Shown here piece by piece: positions 1 through 13,300 of a DNA stretch of 64,000 bases. Below the pieces are notes generated by a model. That model saw only the letters and a list, made by a program, of their open reading frames with translations, was not told the origin of the DNA and did not search any database. Position 1 is the stretch's first letter, and each line of letters starts with the position of its first letter. This stretch comes from Cristatella mucedo (taxonomy: Eukaryota > Bryozoa > Phylactolaemata > Cristatellidae), in assembly GCA_009760855.2 (NCBI GenBank), contig WPIO01000026.1, positions 3,112,001-3,176,000 of the forward strand, read 5' to 3'. Made by a program: the position numbers and the translations under genes.

Positions 1-105
1 AATCACATATAATCACGCAGGCAGCACGGTCAAACCTGGGGGCCGCCGAGCACCTTAATCTGACAACACAGACCACTAGGGCTACCAGGTTTCACCTTAT
101 ATTAG
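1..105 (-). repeat. Possible SINE fragment at window edge
   Basis: The text around 33-60 resembles the tRNA-like head of the composite SINE at 45310-45440 read in reverse (GCCGAGCACCTTAA). It is short, diverged and cut by the window edge, so the assignment is weak. Confidence 0.25.
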
Positions 106-732
106 GGTTTATAGCCCATGCAGTAGTGTGCACGAAGGAATGGACGGCGGCCGGGTCTAGCAACATCCAGAGGAACTCTGAACAGGAGTTGGGGGAGGGG
201 CCTTGGTTCAACCCAGATGGGCATGCTACCTTGATTCAGCCCCTCAGCATCCCTTTCGACGAGCTGCTCTGGGCAAGGGCTCGGCTTGGTTCAGTTCTTG
301 GTTTTATACTAGATAAGTCCCAGGTTAAACTATGAGACATTATAGAGATCTTCTTTCTTCTAAGGTCATATCGCCCAGCAATCGTGGTAATAGCTGGTCT
401 CACACTGCCAGACCTGGACTAAGAACAGGACAAAAAGCTCCAAATAGCAGGTAATTCGATGGCTCCACCAACAACAGCTAAAGCCAGAGCTATGCTATAA
501 TCAATTACCCTAAACATAAAGCAAGAACTCCAACAATCAGCAAGGTTAAGTACTTTTGGATACCAGCCGGCTTTGGCTTTGAATAAGACTTAGCTGTGGG
601 ACCGGTTGTGGCCTACTGCTCCTAACTCAACTCATGAGATAGTGCATAGAAAGACTGCACTGCATGCTATGAGAACTAATCTCAGATCTGCTACTCACTC
701 CAATACCGTTTTAGATTACCCACTACCCGATG
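106..732. other. Unannotated host DNA
   Basis: I see no convincing exon, RNA gene or repeat here. Short open frames exist but show no recognisable protein similarity. Confidence 0.3.
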
Positions 733-896
733 AGCCATGATAGCCCAGGAGGTAAGATGCTTGTCTTCACGACCGAAGTCGTGGGTTCGATTCCTGCAGT
801 AGGCGATCCTTTACTGCCAACTGCAAGTAGTGGTGATAGTCGTTAAGTTTCTTCTGCTACTAAACAAATGAGGTTTTTAAATCAGCTAATCTTTTT
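733..896 (+). repeat. tRNA-derived SINE, family 1
   Basis: A tRNA-like head carries a pol III A-box-like stretch (TAGCCCAGGAGG) and a near-perfect B box (GGTTCGATTCC) near 783-795. A body about 100 bp long follows, containing GGCGATCCTTTACTGCC and ending near AAATCAGCTAA. The same body recurs at 955-1070, 9172-9355, 9838-9965 and 12622-12778, which defines a dispersed family. Confidence 0.75.
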
Positions 897-954
897 TTAA
901 TATTTCCCATGGCGACTAATGAAAGGCAGGCTCTTTTATGCTATAAAAAATACT

Positions 955-1070
955 AGCTGATATAAAAGTCCCTTATGTATAGCGATAAAAGAGCATTTAC
1001 TATCACCACCGTTTGCAGCAGCAATAAAGGATCGCCCACCATAGAATGTGAACCCACGACCTCGAGATCA
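955..1070 (-). repeat. tRNA-derived SINE, family 1 (reverse)
   Basis: Reverse copy of the family at 733-896. It shares the GGATCGCCCAC body and the inverted B-box region GAACCCACGACCTCG. The 5' head is truncated. Confidence 0.65.
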
Positions 1071-1074
1071 TAAA

Positions 1075-1172
1075 TTGCATTTCACTTTGCAGCAAATGTA
1101 AAGCGCCTAGAGAGAGATTAAGTTCTCTGAGGGCGCTTTATCAAGTGAAATTATTATTATTATTATTATTAT
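1075..1172 (+). repeat. LINE 3' end with (ATT)n tail
   Basis: Contains the conserved 3' end AAAGCGCC...GGGCGCTTT followed by an ATT microsatellite. The same 3' end closes the LINE copies elsewhere in this window. Only the last 100 bp or so are present. Confidence 0.7.
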
Positions 1173-1344
1173 GAAAAGCAACCACATTGCCCAGTGAGCC
1201 GTCACGACTCGCCAGGTCACAAAGACATATCGCTGGCTCCTTCCCCTTTGCATCCTTTGCTTGAAGCTGTCGGCTGTACCCTTACAATTGATTTATACAT
1301 CTAAAACATTTTAAAGCATGGAGATGCTGCCTACAGGCGCTGTT

Positions 1345-1776
1345 ATGCTCTCTTTGAAGGAGGATCCCTCAAACAGATTTTAGCCTGAAACTCACTCCCG
1401 ACTGGCATCAGGACATATGCTGACTCGACAACTAGCGACACTTGACAACACTCGACATCTATAAATGAGTTAAAATGCACCTGTTTCTCACAGCATTTGG
1501 CGAATCCTTGAGATTTATCCTTTGTACGCTCATGCCTGCTGACACTGTGCATGCTACTACTAAACATATTTACATGCTGACACAAGTCAATATTACTTCA
1601 AAAACCTATAATGTTTGTTGTTGACACTTCGAGTGTTACCTCAAACCATATTTCGTTTCTTGACATTGAGCATGATTTCAGTAATCATTTGATTATGCTT
1701 TACTTACAGCCTTTTTAAATTGCCCGTAAAGAGATTAAGTTCTCTGAGGACACTATACAGATGTATTATCATTATT
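1345..1776 (+). repeat. 5'-truncated LINE, 3' UTR fragment
   Basis: Matches the 3' UTR of the LINE at 22140-23735. Shared text includes CCTGTTTCTCACAG, the TGCTGACACTGTGCATGCT block and the AGATTAAGTTCTCTGAGG end with an ATT-type tail. No RT coding sequence remains. Confidence 0.6.
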
Positions 1777-3648
1777 ATTCTTATTGACAGTCAGGGCCAA
1801 AAAAGAGGGCTAATTGCTATTAATCCCGTCTACAAGGCCTTCACCCTCCCCGTCAGTGTGAGTGATCAGCAAAAAATCAAAACTATCTCCTACCAGCCAG
1901 TGGGCGAAGCCATGACTCAAGGGAACTGCAATACTGGTGGCCCGGATGCTGCAAATTTAATCCTCTTTACCTGGAGCAGCTTCATGGCCTGCGTGGCCAG
2001 CAATAGTTGACAGCGATTCAGCAGGATGCACCAAAACAGGAGGTGCAAGGAATCAAGCCAATCCACTCCGATTGAGCACAAATCTACTTGTAATCGGCCA
2101 AGCTAAGCTCTAAATTTAGATAGCATGTGATATTAAACTCGGTTTAAAACCCACACAATTTCAGGCCATTGTGCAATTGCATCCTCGGACGATGCACTGC
2201 GATTGACTGCACTGGCTCAGGTCAAAACCGCAATCCAGTGCAATGTGCTGTTGGTCGACCGGAAACCGTATTCTATAAGCTCAAAGTTAAGAAATGTCTT
2301 CAATTTAACAATTTCACGACAGTGGGCTCGTGCATTCTCATTGAATGCACTTCAATCGACTGCCATGACCGGAGTCACAACGGCAATCCACTACAAGCTG
2401 TCAATTGCCCGTATATCGGATGCTCACTGATTTCATTTTGAATTCATATTGACGTCCACTGCGCCTACTTAAAGTGTGTCCACATAATTCCAACCCATTT
2501 TGTATACACAATCTAGGGCAAAGACCAGGAATCGAAAGCAATGATACTCGACAATGCTACAATCCACAACACCAAGAATCGACCAGAAGTTTCATTGCAT
2601 ATAACATTTCACTGCTTAAAGTGAATCCAAAAAATTTCAACCTATTTCACACGTAATTTATTGGGAAACCCACAGCAGCTAACAGCAACGGTCTGTGCCA
2701 ATACTGTAACCCACTACAATCCGTCAGAAATCTACAAGATATCGGATGCACAAAGCTACAATTTAGGTTGTGCATTGTGGTGCATTGTGTTCAAAGTGTA
2801 CACACACAAGTTCAAGCCATATCGCATGAGAATCTTGGGCAATGCATGCAAATTGATTGCAGAGGCCAAACCAATTTGCCTACTGCACATGCTCAGCCTA
2901 TTCACAAACTTCGAGCTTGCTGTGATCGGCAGAGGCGAGCGTCAACTCGAGGTCAACGCGAGACTGAAGACTCCACGTGAAGCCAAATTTGCACAACTCA
3001 GTGGACATCGGCAGCCAGCAGCGAAAGAAGTCACACCTTTTGCGGCCTCATGGGCAGAATCGGCTTGAAGTCGTTAAGTCCACAGACGGTACTCTAGCTC
3101 TAAGATGGCCCGCCCAGCATAGATCAAAAACCAGGAAGTAAGAAAGAACATAGCAAGAAGCTATTAAGAAGCAAGTGCATGTGTGTGTCAATCCGTTGAA
3201 GTCAAAGTACAGCCGAAGTAAGTTGTAATCCTCGAAAACTAGCGACTTAAAAAATGTGCAAAGCCAAGGGAGACATACTGGGGTGGTTGCATTTATATGC
3301 ACGACCATCAGGAAAATTTTCCATTTCATAAGAGCTGTCAGGAGGCCTTTAAAGCGGTCAGCAATAGTAGGCAACTAACACTAAATGATGGTTTTACAAA
3401 TTAAGAACTCTTCATTTCAGTAGGAGTGCTTCTCTTCAGTTTTATGTGATAAGTACTCACGTTTAGATTGGTTCGTTATTGAAGTTGGCTTAAAAATGTT
3501 AACTAGTTGGAAAATGTCTTTGCTATGCTACAACTGAATTCATTCAAGATATAGGTGAGATATCTATTTTCTAGGTTGTGAGAACGCCTCTGTTAAACTT
3601 AATTATTCTTGGTAGTTATAATAATAATACTATTATTAACAAGACATT
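1777..3648. other. Unannotated host DNA with a weak internal repeat
   Basis: No gene recognised. Two diverged units about 160 bp apart (near 2171-2330 and 2331-2480) share the pattern GCACT..AATCGACTGC...CAATCCA. They may be an old tandem duplication. Open frames of 60-135 codons here have no recognisable similarity. Confidence 0.3.
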
Positions 3649-3649
3649 C

Positions 3650-3792
3650 ATAATGCACACAAAGTTATTTTTGTTGCTACCTGAGCATGCTACCACTAAC
3701 AGGTGTTTCCTTTGTAGCAAATGTAAAGCGCCTAGAAAGAGATTGAGTTCCCTAAGGGTGCTTTATCAAGTGTTATTATTATTATTATAAAG
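3650..3792 (+). repeat. LINE 3' end with (ATT)n tail
   Basis: Has the characteristic TGTAAAGCGCCTAG...GGTGCTTTATCAAGTG end and a short ATT repeat, preceded by the CATGCTACCACTAAC block typical of this LINE's 3' UTR. Confidence 0.65.
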
Positions 3793-4479
3793 AAGTAACA
3801 AAATCTCTTTCCAGGCATTTTATATTCACTGGAAAGAGAGCGTGCCAATTAGTTAGTTAATTGACTTGCTCAATGTGTGCACAATAAGAACACCGAAGAC
3901 AGATCGCATAGACTGAACAAATGCTGTGAGGAACTATGACGAACGCTGGATTTATCAATAACTAATAATTTGGTTTCATCGTCATTCAATTTGACAAGTG
4001 TTTGCTGCCATATCAGTGCAAATGGCACCAATACATGGTGCAAATGAGTTAGGAGATATTGACTCGGTGCAAGGCAGCTAGGAATCAAAGCACAGGTTAA
4101 CCTGTATGCCATCTGCATAAAAATGAAAGCCTAGATGGTGTGAGGATAGAATGGCACGACCTACAACAATTCATGCATGCCAGACGATGGGCAGACTGTC
4201 CTGACCTTGTCCGTGCTTTCTCAAGATTGCAATTAGTGGTACGAGCTAGTTAAAAGTCTGAAATAAAGCACAGGCCACGTGGGCAAGAGCATGAAGTGTG
4301 CTTAGAGAGAGAGAGAGAGAGTCAAACAATTAATATAAACATTGGTCGTCAAATTGGCCGACGAAGAAATCTTTAATTTTAGTAGGTAACAGAATAAGTT
4401 ATAAAAAGGCCTACAATGACTCGCCCTGCTCTGTATTTTCGGACTGCAATAGAGTTACTATTTCAACAATAGGTGCCAC
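3793..4479. other. Unannotated host DNA, short (GA)n
   Basis: No gene seen. A short GA microsatellite lies at about 4303-4321. Confidence 0.3.
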
Positions 4480-6110
4480 AAAACTGCGGCTTTTATTGCA
4501 GATAAAAAAAATAGTGTATCGGGTTTACCCAACAAAAATTACATCGATTGCCCTGATGCATTATGATGCTATGGCCTCTGATGGCCTGGACCATAGCACT
4601 AGAATACGTGCACACAATGCCATGGAATTTGATGGATAACAATCCGAGATACATACAGGAATCAAAACCTAAGATATGCAACACCTATTGTGGAAATTGC
4701 AGCTGTATTGCACTTCGAATATTTAGAGAGGCTTGCTGGCCCGGGCCATGGGAGGCCATAGCATTCCAACGTGCATGTGAAATGTCAAGAAATTTAGTGG
4801 GCAAACCCAGATCACAATTTTCTGTAGCGTGTAATCAAAACCAACGTTGCTCAAAGCTTGCTTTGGAAATGGCAGCTGTATGGCAGTTCGAAGCAAAGGG
4901 AGGCCTGCTGACCCGGGCTACTAGAGGTCATAGCATGAGAACGCCCATGTGCTATGCCATGAAATTTGGTTGGCCAAATCGGAACACCTTTTCTATAAAG
5001 TGGAAGCAAAACCACAGTTGCACGATGCCTACTATGAAAATGGCAGCTGTATCGCAATTCACAATTTTATGCCAGCCCGGGCCATTGGCAGCCATTGCAT
5101 GAGAATGTGCAAGTTCAATTGCACAAAAGTGAGTGGGTAAAGCGAGAACGCTGCTGTCAATAAATTGAATTCAAACCCAACTTGTATGATGCCTATTGTG
5201 TAAATAGCAGCCGTATTGCAGCCCAAAAATATAGGACTGATCAATGAACCGGGCAACTGGAGGCCATTGCACAAGAACTGCAAGCGCAATCACATGAGAT
5301 TCAATGGGTTAGCCCGGAACACTATTTTCTAAAAGGTATAATCGAAACTAAAGTAGCAAGGTACCTGTCGTTGCAACAGCCACTTTTTTGGAAATATGAA
5401 TATTTAGGGACGCTGGATGGCCCAGGCCACTGGAGGCCACAGCATGAGAACAGGCAAGTACAATGGCATGCAATTCGGTGGGTTAACCGGAACACCATTT
5501 TCTGTAATAAGTAATTAAAACAGCAGTGGCACGAAGTTTTTCGTAGAAATGGCAGCTGTAGCACAGTTGGAATATTTAGGGTTCTCAGTGGTCCAGGCCA
5601 TCAGAGGCCAGAGTACGAGAATGCCCATGATATTTGGTGGGTAAACCAGGAACATGTTTATACAATAATTTGCAATAGAAACCGAAGTTGTGTGAAGCTT
5701 TTTGCACAAATGGCAGATGTGTGCCGTTCGAATGTTCTGGGCTGCCATCTGGGCCGGATCGTCGGTGGCCATAGCATAACAATGCACAAGCACAAAAGCA
5801 TAAAAATTGGTGAGTGAACTTGGCACATTGTTGTCTATAATTTAGAATCAAAACTGGGAGCTTTCACAAAGCATTTGTGGAAATGGCAGCTATATCGCAC
5901 TTCGAATGTGTAAAAGGCTGGCTGGCACGGCCATTTTAGGCCCTTAGCACGAGAATGGGAAAGCACAATTGCATGAAATTTGTTGGGTAAACCCTAAATA
6001 CCTGTCAGTATAATTTGGAATCAACGCTGCCGTTTTCTGATGTTTACTGTGGAAATGGCAGCCGTATTGAAGTGTATTGCAGTTATTTGTGCGACCAGGC
6101 CTAAGCAGGA
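4480..6110. repeat. Tandem satellite, ~172-bp unit, ~9 copies
   Basis: The block AAATGGCAGCTGTAT or a close variant recurs near 4693, 4866, 5038, 5203, 5547, 5707, 5880 and 6052, with a weaker unit near 5377, so spacing is about 160-175 bp. Each unit also carries GGCCATAGCATGAGAA-like and GGGTAAACC-like blocks in fixed order. Copies are well diverged, which suggests an old array. Long open frames crossing it are by-products of the repeat. Confidence 0.8.
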
Positions 6111-6169
6111 TATTTTTTGCTTCTGCATGATTGTTACCTTGCATTATAGCAACCTATGGGTATTGATTC

Positions 6170-6270
6170 TTCTGCAGCGAGTACAAAAGCACCTTGATAG
6201 CGATTAAGTTCCCTTGAGGTGTTATGCAAACGACATAGACACATTATCATTATTATTATTATTATAACTA
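6170..6270 (+). repeat. LINE 3' end with (ATT)n tail
   Basis: GCGATTAAGTTCCCTTGAGGTG followed by ATTATTATT matches the LINE 3' terminus, in diverged form. Confidence 0.45.
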
Positions 6271-6301
6271 TTATCAATATCATTCTCTTAACAGATCACC
6301 C

Positions 6302-6428
6302 CGTGCAGCTCCATCCTCATCAGCTGCCGACGTGATTTTATTATGAAGGAAGAAAACGCGCAAGTGCACATCGGTCCCCTTCGACTTCGGCGGCACATGC
6401 TTGTCATCGATCACCAAATTAGTCTGTA
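6302..6428 (-). other. Possible unidentified exon
   Basis: A GC-richer island in AT-rich surroundings is open for about 42 codons on the minus strand. It sits between an acceptor-like TTCATCTCTACAG and a donor-like GGGTGATC. The peptide is not a part of CDKAL1 that I recognise, and the plus strand is also open, so this is only a candidate. Confidence 0.18.
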
Positions 6429-7276
6429 GAGATGAAGAACTAGTGCTGCTGATCTGACTGACGAGTCACTTGCATGGTTTGAATTGTTCCTATGAGACTG
6501 AGTTTAGTTTCAAAAGCTGGCTTCAATCCGGCTTCAGCAGCTGAATCACACTAAATCGCTCTTGCCTTTATATTCGGATTTCAATTTAGCAGAGTAGCAT
6601 ATTAAATGCGATAATTTTAGAGCCAGAAAGCAGTGCATAGTATTATCGAATGGGGTGGCTTACAACGGCTATGACTTAGTATCCGTGAACAAATTCGACT
6701 GGTCATGAACTATCGTTCGGATGGGCACATTCTTGTAGTAACATGACATGGCTCTCATGGGTTTGCTTATACCGAGGCCCTACTGCCGTCTAGTGAGTGT
6801 CTTCGTATGACTCATGGCTTTGGTGTCAGAGGTCACATGTTCAACTCCGAAGGACGACACGATTCTTTTCCATATGATTATCCTTGACTATGATTGTAGC
6901 TATAGGCGGTTTGAGCAGAACTTGTTGACGACAATATTCAACTAAATTTGATCAAAAAGAGCTTTGGTGTCGGACTTTTAAGCTACTGACGAGAGCAATC
7001 TATAACTTTAAAGTAGCAATAATTTTGCAACTACTTAATTTGAGTAGGATGGTATTACAAGATTTGCAATGGCACATGAGCAATTGAGCAATTGACGGTT
7101 AATTTCCTAAAATATTTCTATATTACCAAGGAATTTTGGCAAAGGGGAAACCAGCCATTGGAAGCAGCCATATTCTGAAGCTTCAGCTTTGCAGCTCCCA
7201 TAGATAGGAGGCTAATGCCGGGAAATGCAGAGGATACCCACAGGAGAACCAAGTAAGACAGACTCAGCACACTGAC
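6429..7276. other. Unannotated, probably CDKAL1 intron
   Basis: This lies downstream of the last visible CDKAL1 exon in the gene's direction. I found no further exon: the conserved stretch that follows in the family was looked for by eye here and to the left and not seen. Confidence 0.35.
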
Positions 7277-7380
7277 CTCTGAAGGATTGCTGTGCCCGTG
7301 CGACAATGTCCTCTGGAGAGTAGCTGCCCAGCTCTCCACGAGCATGCTTGGTTTTGCAATAAGTGCAGTGATTGAGGCAT
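7277..7380 (-). CDS. CDKAL1: CDKAL1 coding exon 6
   Basis: Acceptor TTTCTTTCAG, donor GTCAGTGTG. Encodes [20 protein letters not shown] with the CxxxCxxC radical-SAM motif, then the [13 protein letters not shown] helix. Ends in phase 1, so the next exon must lie farther left. Confidence 0.93.
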
Positions 7381-10300
7381 CTGAAAGAAAACCAAGCATA
7401 CGTATACAAGAGATGACTTGTCTCCATTGGCTTGTAACAACAATGTCGCCCAATATGGCAAACGACAGTAGTGGAAGCGATTCATGCCAAGTCAGGCATC
7501 ACGCCTACCATCTTAATAATCACAGTACGACAGCCACCAAATTGCCCAAATTTGCATAAAAGACATGACAAACCAGCTGCATATCGATATAGTGCTGAAG
7601 TAGTTCGGATGGTAAGGTGAAGTAAAAAAAAAAGAAAAAGAAGAAGGATCCTAAAAGTGAGTGATGTCCGACCTAAACCATTGCAGTGCACTGCCAATGA
7701 TGCTCAAGCCAGACAAGAGGAGCTCGAGATAGTAGAGAGAGAGAGAGACCTATCATGAAACTCACACTAATTAAGCTAGTCATTTTTTGCAATTTCCACA
7801 CAAATTACAAAAATAATGCATACTTTTCTTAAAGACGTCAAACCAGAAATGGCCTCTACCGAGGATATTCTATGTCAATCATCATTTATGGATTCTTCCG
7901 ATGGCTACATTTGACCAGCATGAAAACCACAAAAAAATCACACTTGGGCATGTTGCTTGTTACATGTTCCATTTGGTAGCACAGAGCAATCACAGCAAAA
8001 AAAAAACTGGCTCGAGTACAAGTTACATTGACATAGCCTGCCCCAACCAGCCCTTGTCTACATGAAGTAACTCCTAAGTAGCAACTGTAGTCCGGAATCA
8101 GGCAAAAGATGCTATGATTTTAAGCATGTGGGTCATCGGGTCATTTTTCTGACCCATATAAACCTTATAAAAATACGCCATTACATACATATACCGTAGC
8201 AGTGATTAGGCTGAATGCCTACATATAACTGCACGGTGTGTAGTTTTTACGGTGATATGGGCCGAGTCATCGAAGAATTGCAACATATAATCTAGGATAC
8301 ATAAAGTTAGCAACTAATATGAACATAAGGACTTGGGAAAACTGCTACCTTCGTGACATAAGAATCAGTAAAGCACCCAAAATGTTTCCATATCAAACAC
8401 ATATGCACCGAAAGAGATCACTGCTTACAGCTTCTGGTAGCATGCAAACTGAATCCAGCCTCAAAACAGCACCAAAGACTACTGTCATACTTGAGTAAGC
8501 CCAGCTTGTCCTAACTGTTACATTCCGGGTTCCATTGCATTACTTAGCTTAACTCTATGTAGGCAGTAAAGGGCAGCTGATTCAACAACATCACTAAAAT
8601 ATCGACAGAAGACCCTTTGCAGCTTTTATCCTGCTTTCAGTAGGCAATAAAGAATTTTGTACTGCTGAGTTCGAAATCCAAACCAACTACATGGGTCGAG
8701 AAGTGCTAGCACCTCATCGGGGCTGAGAACTAGCGGATATAAGCATCATTAGCATACACCAGCCACAGTTGACTGGTCCCTGGGTGGGGCTTTCAAATCA
8801 AAGAAGGTCTGTACACCTGTCTGCCACCTCCCCAGCTCCTACCGAGGATGTTTGCTGATCCAAAATCTCTTTAATTTCCGATGGGTTGTCTAATTACAAG
8901 CATAAAATGTGTAGGGCAAAATACTTATTTGCACCAGCTCTTCCTTTTTCACAGGTATGAAAGTTGTCTTACATAGTTTTGCTTAAGAATCACCTGCCTG
9001 CAACTTCCCCAGCCCTTACCGAGGATAATCGCTGATCCTAAATTTACCTAATTACAAGTATAAAATGAGTAGGGCAAAATACTTATGTGCACCAGCTCTT
9101 CATTTCTCATGGGTATGAAAGTTGTCTTACGTAGTTTCTCTAAGAACCAGCTCTCATTCTAGGCCGTAATGAACCGTGATGGCACACTAGGTAAGGCGGT
9201 TGCTATTCACGACCTTGGTCCCAAAGTCGTGGGTTCCAATCCTGCAGTGGGTGACCTTTTATTGCCACAGCAAGCAGTGGTGATAGCCATAAAGACTGTT
9301 CTGTCGCTATACAAAAGAGACTGTTAAATCAGCTAGTATTGTTGTTATTATTGTTCAAGGGACATTACACCTTTAGTCATACAGAAATTCATACAATACC
9401 GTGCGTATACAGCAAGCCATTGTCTGCGAACAAAACAAAAAAAAACCCGGTAATGTCACGTGATAGCCCCAAGAACAGCAGCAGATGCAATAGTCTCTTC
9501 TTTAGATGACACGAGAGGCTTGCTTGAACTGTGTGCTGCTTCAACTAATACAAGAAGCAGTCAACGGGTTTCATTGCTGGTGCTTCATCTGTACTCCACC
9601 ACTTGGTACACATAGCTCCATCGGCTATACGACTAAAATAGTTCCCTTTCCTGCTGAACATTAGCAACAGTGTAATCCAATCAAGGTCAGGGACGCACCT
9701 AAGCTACATTCCAGACATGGGTTCATTGATATCATAAGAGACACTTCACAGGATTTTGAAAATTTGTACTTTGGTATCTTCAACCTATATAAATTCGAAC
9801 GTCAGTCCACCTGTCTGAGAGTTTAATAATAAAGATAAGCTGATTTAACAGTCTCATTTATATTGCAGCCGAAGATTTGCTGGACAATAAAGGATCGCCC
9901 ACTGCAGGACTCAAACCCACGACCTGGGTCGTGAAGGCCAAGCACCTTACCTCCTGGGCTAAGAACAAGGGGCATACACGGACATAAGTCACTGATATCA
10001 CCCTTTCGTTGTGTCGTTTGTGATATTGATAGTGTAACTACGATGGTATGTACACCAATATGTGCCGTGTCAAACCTATCAGGGGAGATAATTTACTAAT
10101 TTGCTAATGTACCAACAACATCCACTATCATAGTTGAAATTGACCATTGAATTCAGCATTGAATTATGAAATAGTGATGAACACATTTCTGATCAGCACA
10201 TTATTTAATTCCCTATTTACCCGCTGTGGATGTTATCACTCAGTGGATTGGATAAAAATAAAAAACCTCACTGGGACAGTCAGTCATAGCCACGATGTGC

Positions 10301-13300
10301 ATGTCGGTGAGTCATTGAGGCTAGGGCTTTGCACTGCTACCAGCTTTCATGTCTGGTCTTAATTTTCAAATTGAATAGAGTGTACTTGCAAAAAATGCAG
10401 GCAGAGGCTACTTTGAAGCAAAAACATGCATCTATGCAGCTGTTTAGTGAACAAATTCCACATCATATTTGGCAAGGGCAACAAAAACATTTTAAAGTCC
10501 CAGTCATATTGTGCAATATCAGCCTAAATGCTATTTAATCTACTGCCTGAGTTATACAGCTCACATTTAGCCGAGTTAACAGAGCAATAACTGCCTCAGC
10601 AAGGCTCGAGCACCCAGCAACAGAGCGGCGCCTCTGCACAGCTAGTGCCAGAGCTTCAGCTCTGCTCAAACAGCTGTTGTGGGAACATCACCTGGGCAGT
10701 GATAAAAGGATGATACACAAGAGCTGGCACGATGGTGTCAAGACAACAACAGTCATCTGCCGGTTAGCCTCCACTTATTTAGCACCTGATTTCACTTGCA
10801 TCAGCCCGTCATTCTGACAGCTACTTTCCCCCAAAAGAAGGTGCTAGAGAACAGCTCTCAGGTTCATGCTAGCAACCTGTTGTGAACGGTCATCTGGAAC
10901 TCAAACATTGGGAAGATGAAATCCTACTCGTAAAGCTATACCAATATCTTAGCAGGCATTCCACATGCAATCAAGTTGGATGTATAAATAATAAAGCAGC
11001 CTTCTTTTAATGGCTCACTATTGGACATCTTTTCATTTTCAAGCAAAAGAGTATACGAAAAAAGACTGGTCCAACGTTTAATGATCTCGACCTGGAATGC
11101 CCTACTGCCTGCTATTGGATGTGAGTTTGGATGGTTGTTTCATAGTCTTTTTAACATCAAAGATGTACATCTCATTATAGACAGTTGCCTGCTATTCCTA
11201 TCGAGTAGAGCTGCTTCATTTTCACACGTTTGATTTGTATCGAACTTCCTTAGCCACCACCCAAAAGACTTATTCCGACCTTCAGATGCTAACAGGGAAG
11301 TACTGTAAAAGCATGCCCTTGCAATTAATGATGCATGCTGCCAGAAAAACTAAGAACAAATTGGAGACGGCAGCACAGAGGCCATGTGTTCACACAAGCA
11401 ATAATGGTAATAATAAAGCATTTGCACCGGGCTCTAACAGAACTAGATCTCTACACATGGGCTGGAAAGGAAGCACCAGACCAGACCAGCAACAACAACA
11501 ATGCTCATCAGTAGCATAAATAAACATTTAGGGATCAATTCACATGGTTATAGAAAACGCTGCAAGAAATGGGTATCGTTTTAGCTTCACTCTAAGCAAG
11601 CCACGAGAAGAACTTGAACACAAGACATAAGTTGATGCAAGTAAATATACAAATATAAATGCAATTCATTTGTATAGCACCCTACGAGAACTTAATCTCT
11701 ATTCGGGCACTTCCCACACGCCACTGGGCTCGAGCCCGCGACCTCGGCCATCAAATACATTCACATTGACCTTGGTTGGGCGAGCAACTTGCGAGCAACC
11801 ACTGGGCCAAACAAGCGCCGAGCAAGACATGAATCATTAGTAACAAGACACTGCAGCTAGCCATACCCAGTATTGATGGCAATTATCTCGATGAGTGGAT
11901 TTTTTCGAATCTTCGGCAAGTCTAACCTTGCACCACCAACTTTCTTTCCATCCACTTTCTTCTGACCGAGCAACCTCACCGAGTGACCTGCAGTCACACG
12001 AAGCACTCGGAAATGCAAATATTTTTCAAACAGCTTTGCCATGATTTACTCGTTTAGGTGACTTCGAGTACGGAAAGCTCGTGTGCCACGTTTGCTGTCA
12101 TGCTAGTGCTGGGCACATGAATTGCATGCACAGCAGCCACTGCTTAGACAAACCTTAAGTAGCAGCAGAAGTTGTGCATCGGTGTCCACAAAATATAAGC
12201 ACAGTTTCAGATACTAACATCGTCTGAGCAGTTAAGTTAACATCGTCTGAGCAGTTAAGTTCGCGATGAGAATCAAACAGTAAACATGGGTACCGTTTGA
12301 GCTGCAACTTATTTCACTGTATACTCTCATCTGTGAGCTAATTTCGATGCGACTTCGTCTTGACCACGCAGTCTGAAGAAAATACCAGTGATCTCACCCC
12401 ACCGTTAAGACCTATATCCACCGAACCCATTTTATTCATAATAATAATAATACATTTGTATAACACCATCAGAGGACTTAATCACTTTTTAGACACTTCA
12501 CATGTGCTGTAAAGTAAGCATGATCACATAGTTAGTGGTAACATGCACAATGTCAACAAACATAACTTGGTTAGAGGTGACGAGCCCAGGGCTAACATGC
12601 AAATGTGCTTAAAAAATCTTTGCTGATTTAACAGCCTCATTTGTGTAGTGGCCGAAAAAAGCCTTATCGGCTATCGCCACTGCTTACAGTTGGCAATAAA
12701 GGATCGTCCAACTTCATGATTCGAGCCCACGACCTCGGTCGTGATGAACAAGCACCTTACCTTACCTTACCATCACGGCCCAGTAGTGGCAGCATTCGAT
12801 GTCAGTATGCATAAGCACACAAAAGAAATAATCACGGGGACTCACTAAATGGTGTGGTGAACAAGTGCGTTTTCAGTTAGTTTTTTAAATGTCAAGGCAT
12901 GTCGTGACGTCGGTCGGGAGTGACTTCCGGGCTTTGGGAGCTTACGAACAAAAGGCAAGGTCTCCAAAAGATTTGAGGTACGTAGAAGGTTTAGCTAAAC
13001 AATTTGATTCAGAAAAGCATGTGGTAAAATGAATAGCCTGGTGGGGAGTAGTTTTGATAGGTAGGCTGGAGTCAGAGAATGAAGGGACCTAAAAGTGAAC
13101 GACAGAACCTTGAAGCCGATGCAATACTTGACTGGGAGCCGGTGTAGGTCGGCAAGAAGTGGTGTGACGTGGCAACTCCTACGCTCACGACAGACAAGCC
13201 TAGCTGCAGAGTTTTGCACCAGCTGTAAGCACCTGATTGCACAGGCCAGTAGACCAGCAAGCTGTAAGTTAAAGAAGTCGGGGCGGGCTGTCACAAATGC

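Larger units (their letters stand above)
7381..11866. other. CDKAL1 intron 5
   Basis: A 4.5-kb intron with two family-1 SINEs, one composite SINE and a ~170-bp tandem duplication, listed separately. No other gene recognised. Confidence 0.7.

Noticed and set aside
4563-5102. 179-codon open frame on the plus strand
   Set aside because: It reads through three units of the ~172-bp satellite, and its repeated peptide blocks follow the DNA period. There is no sign of selection for coding.
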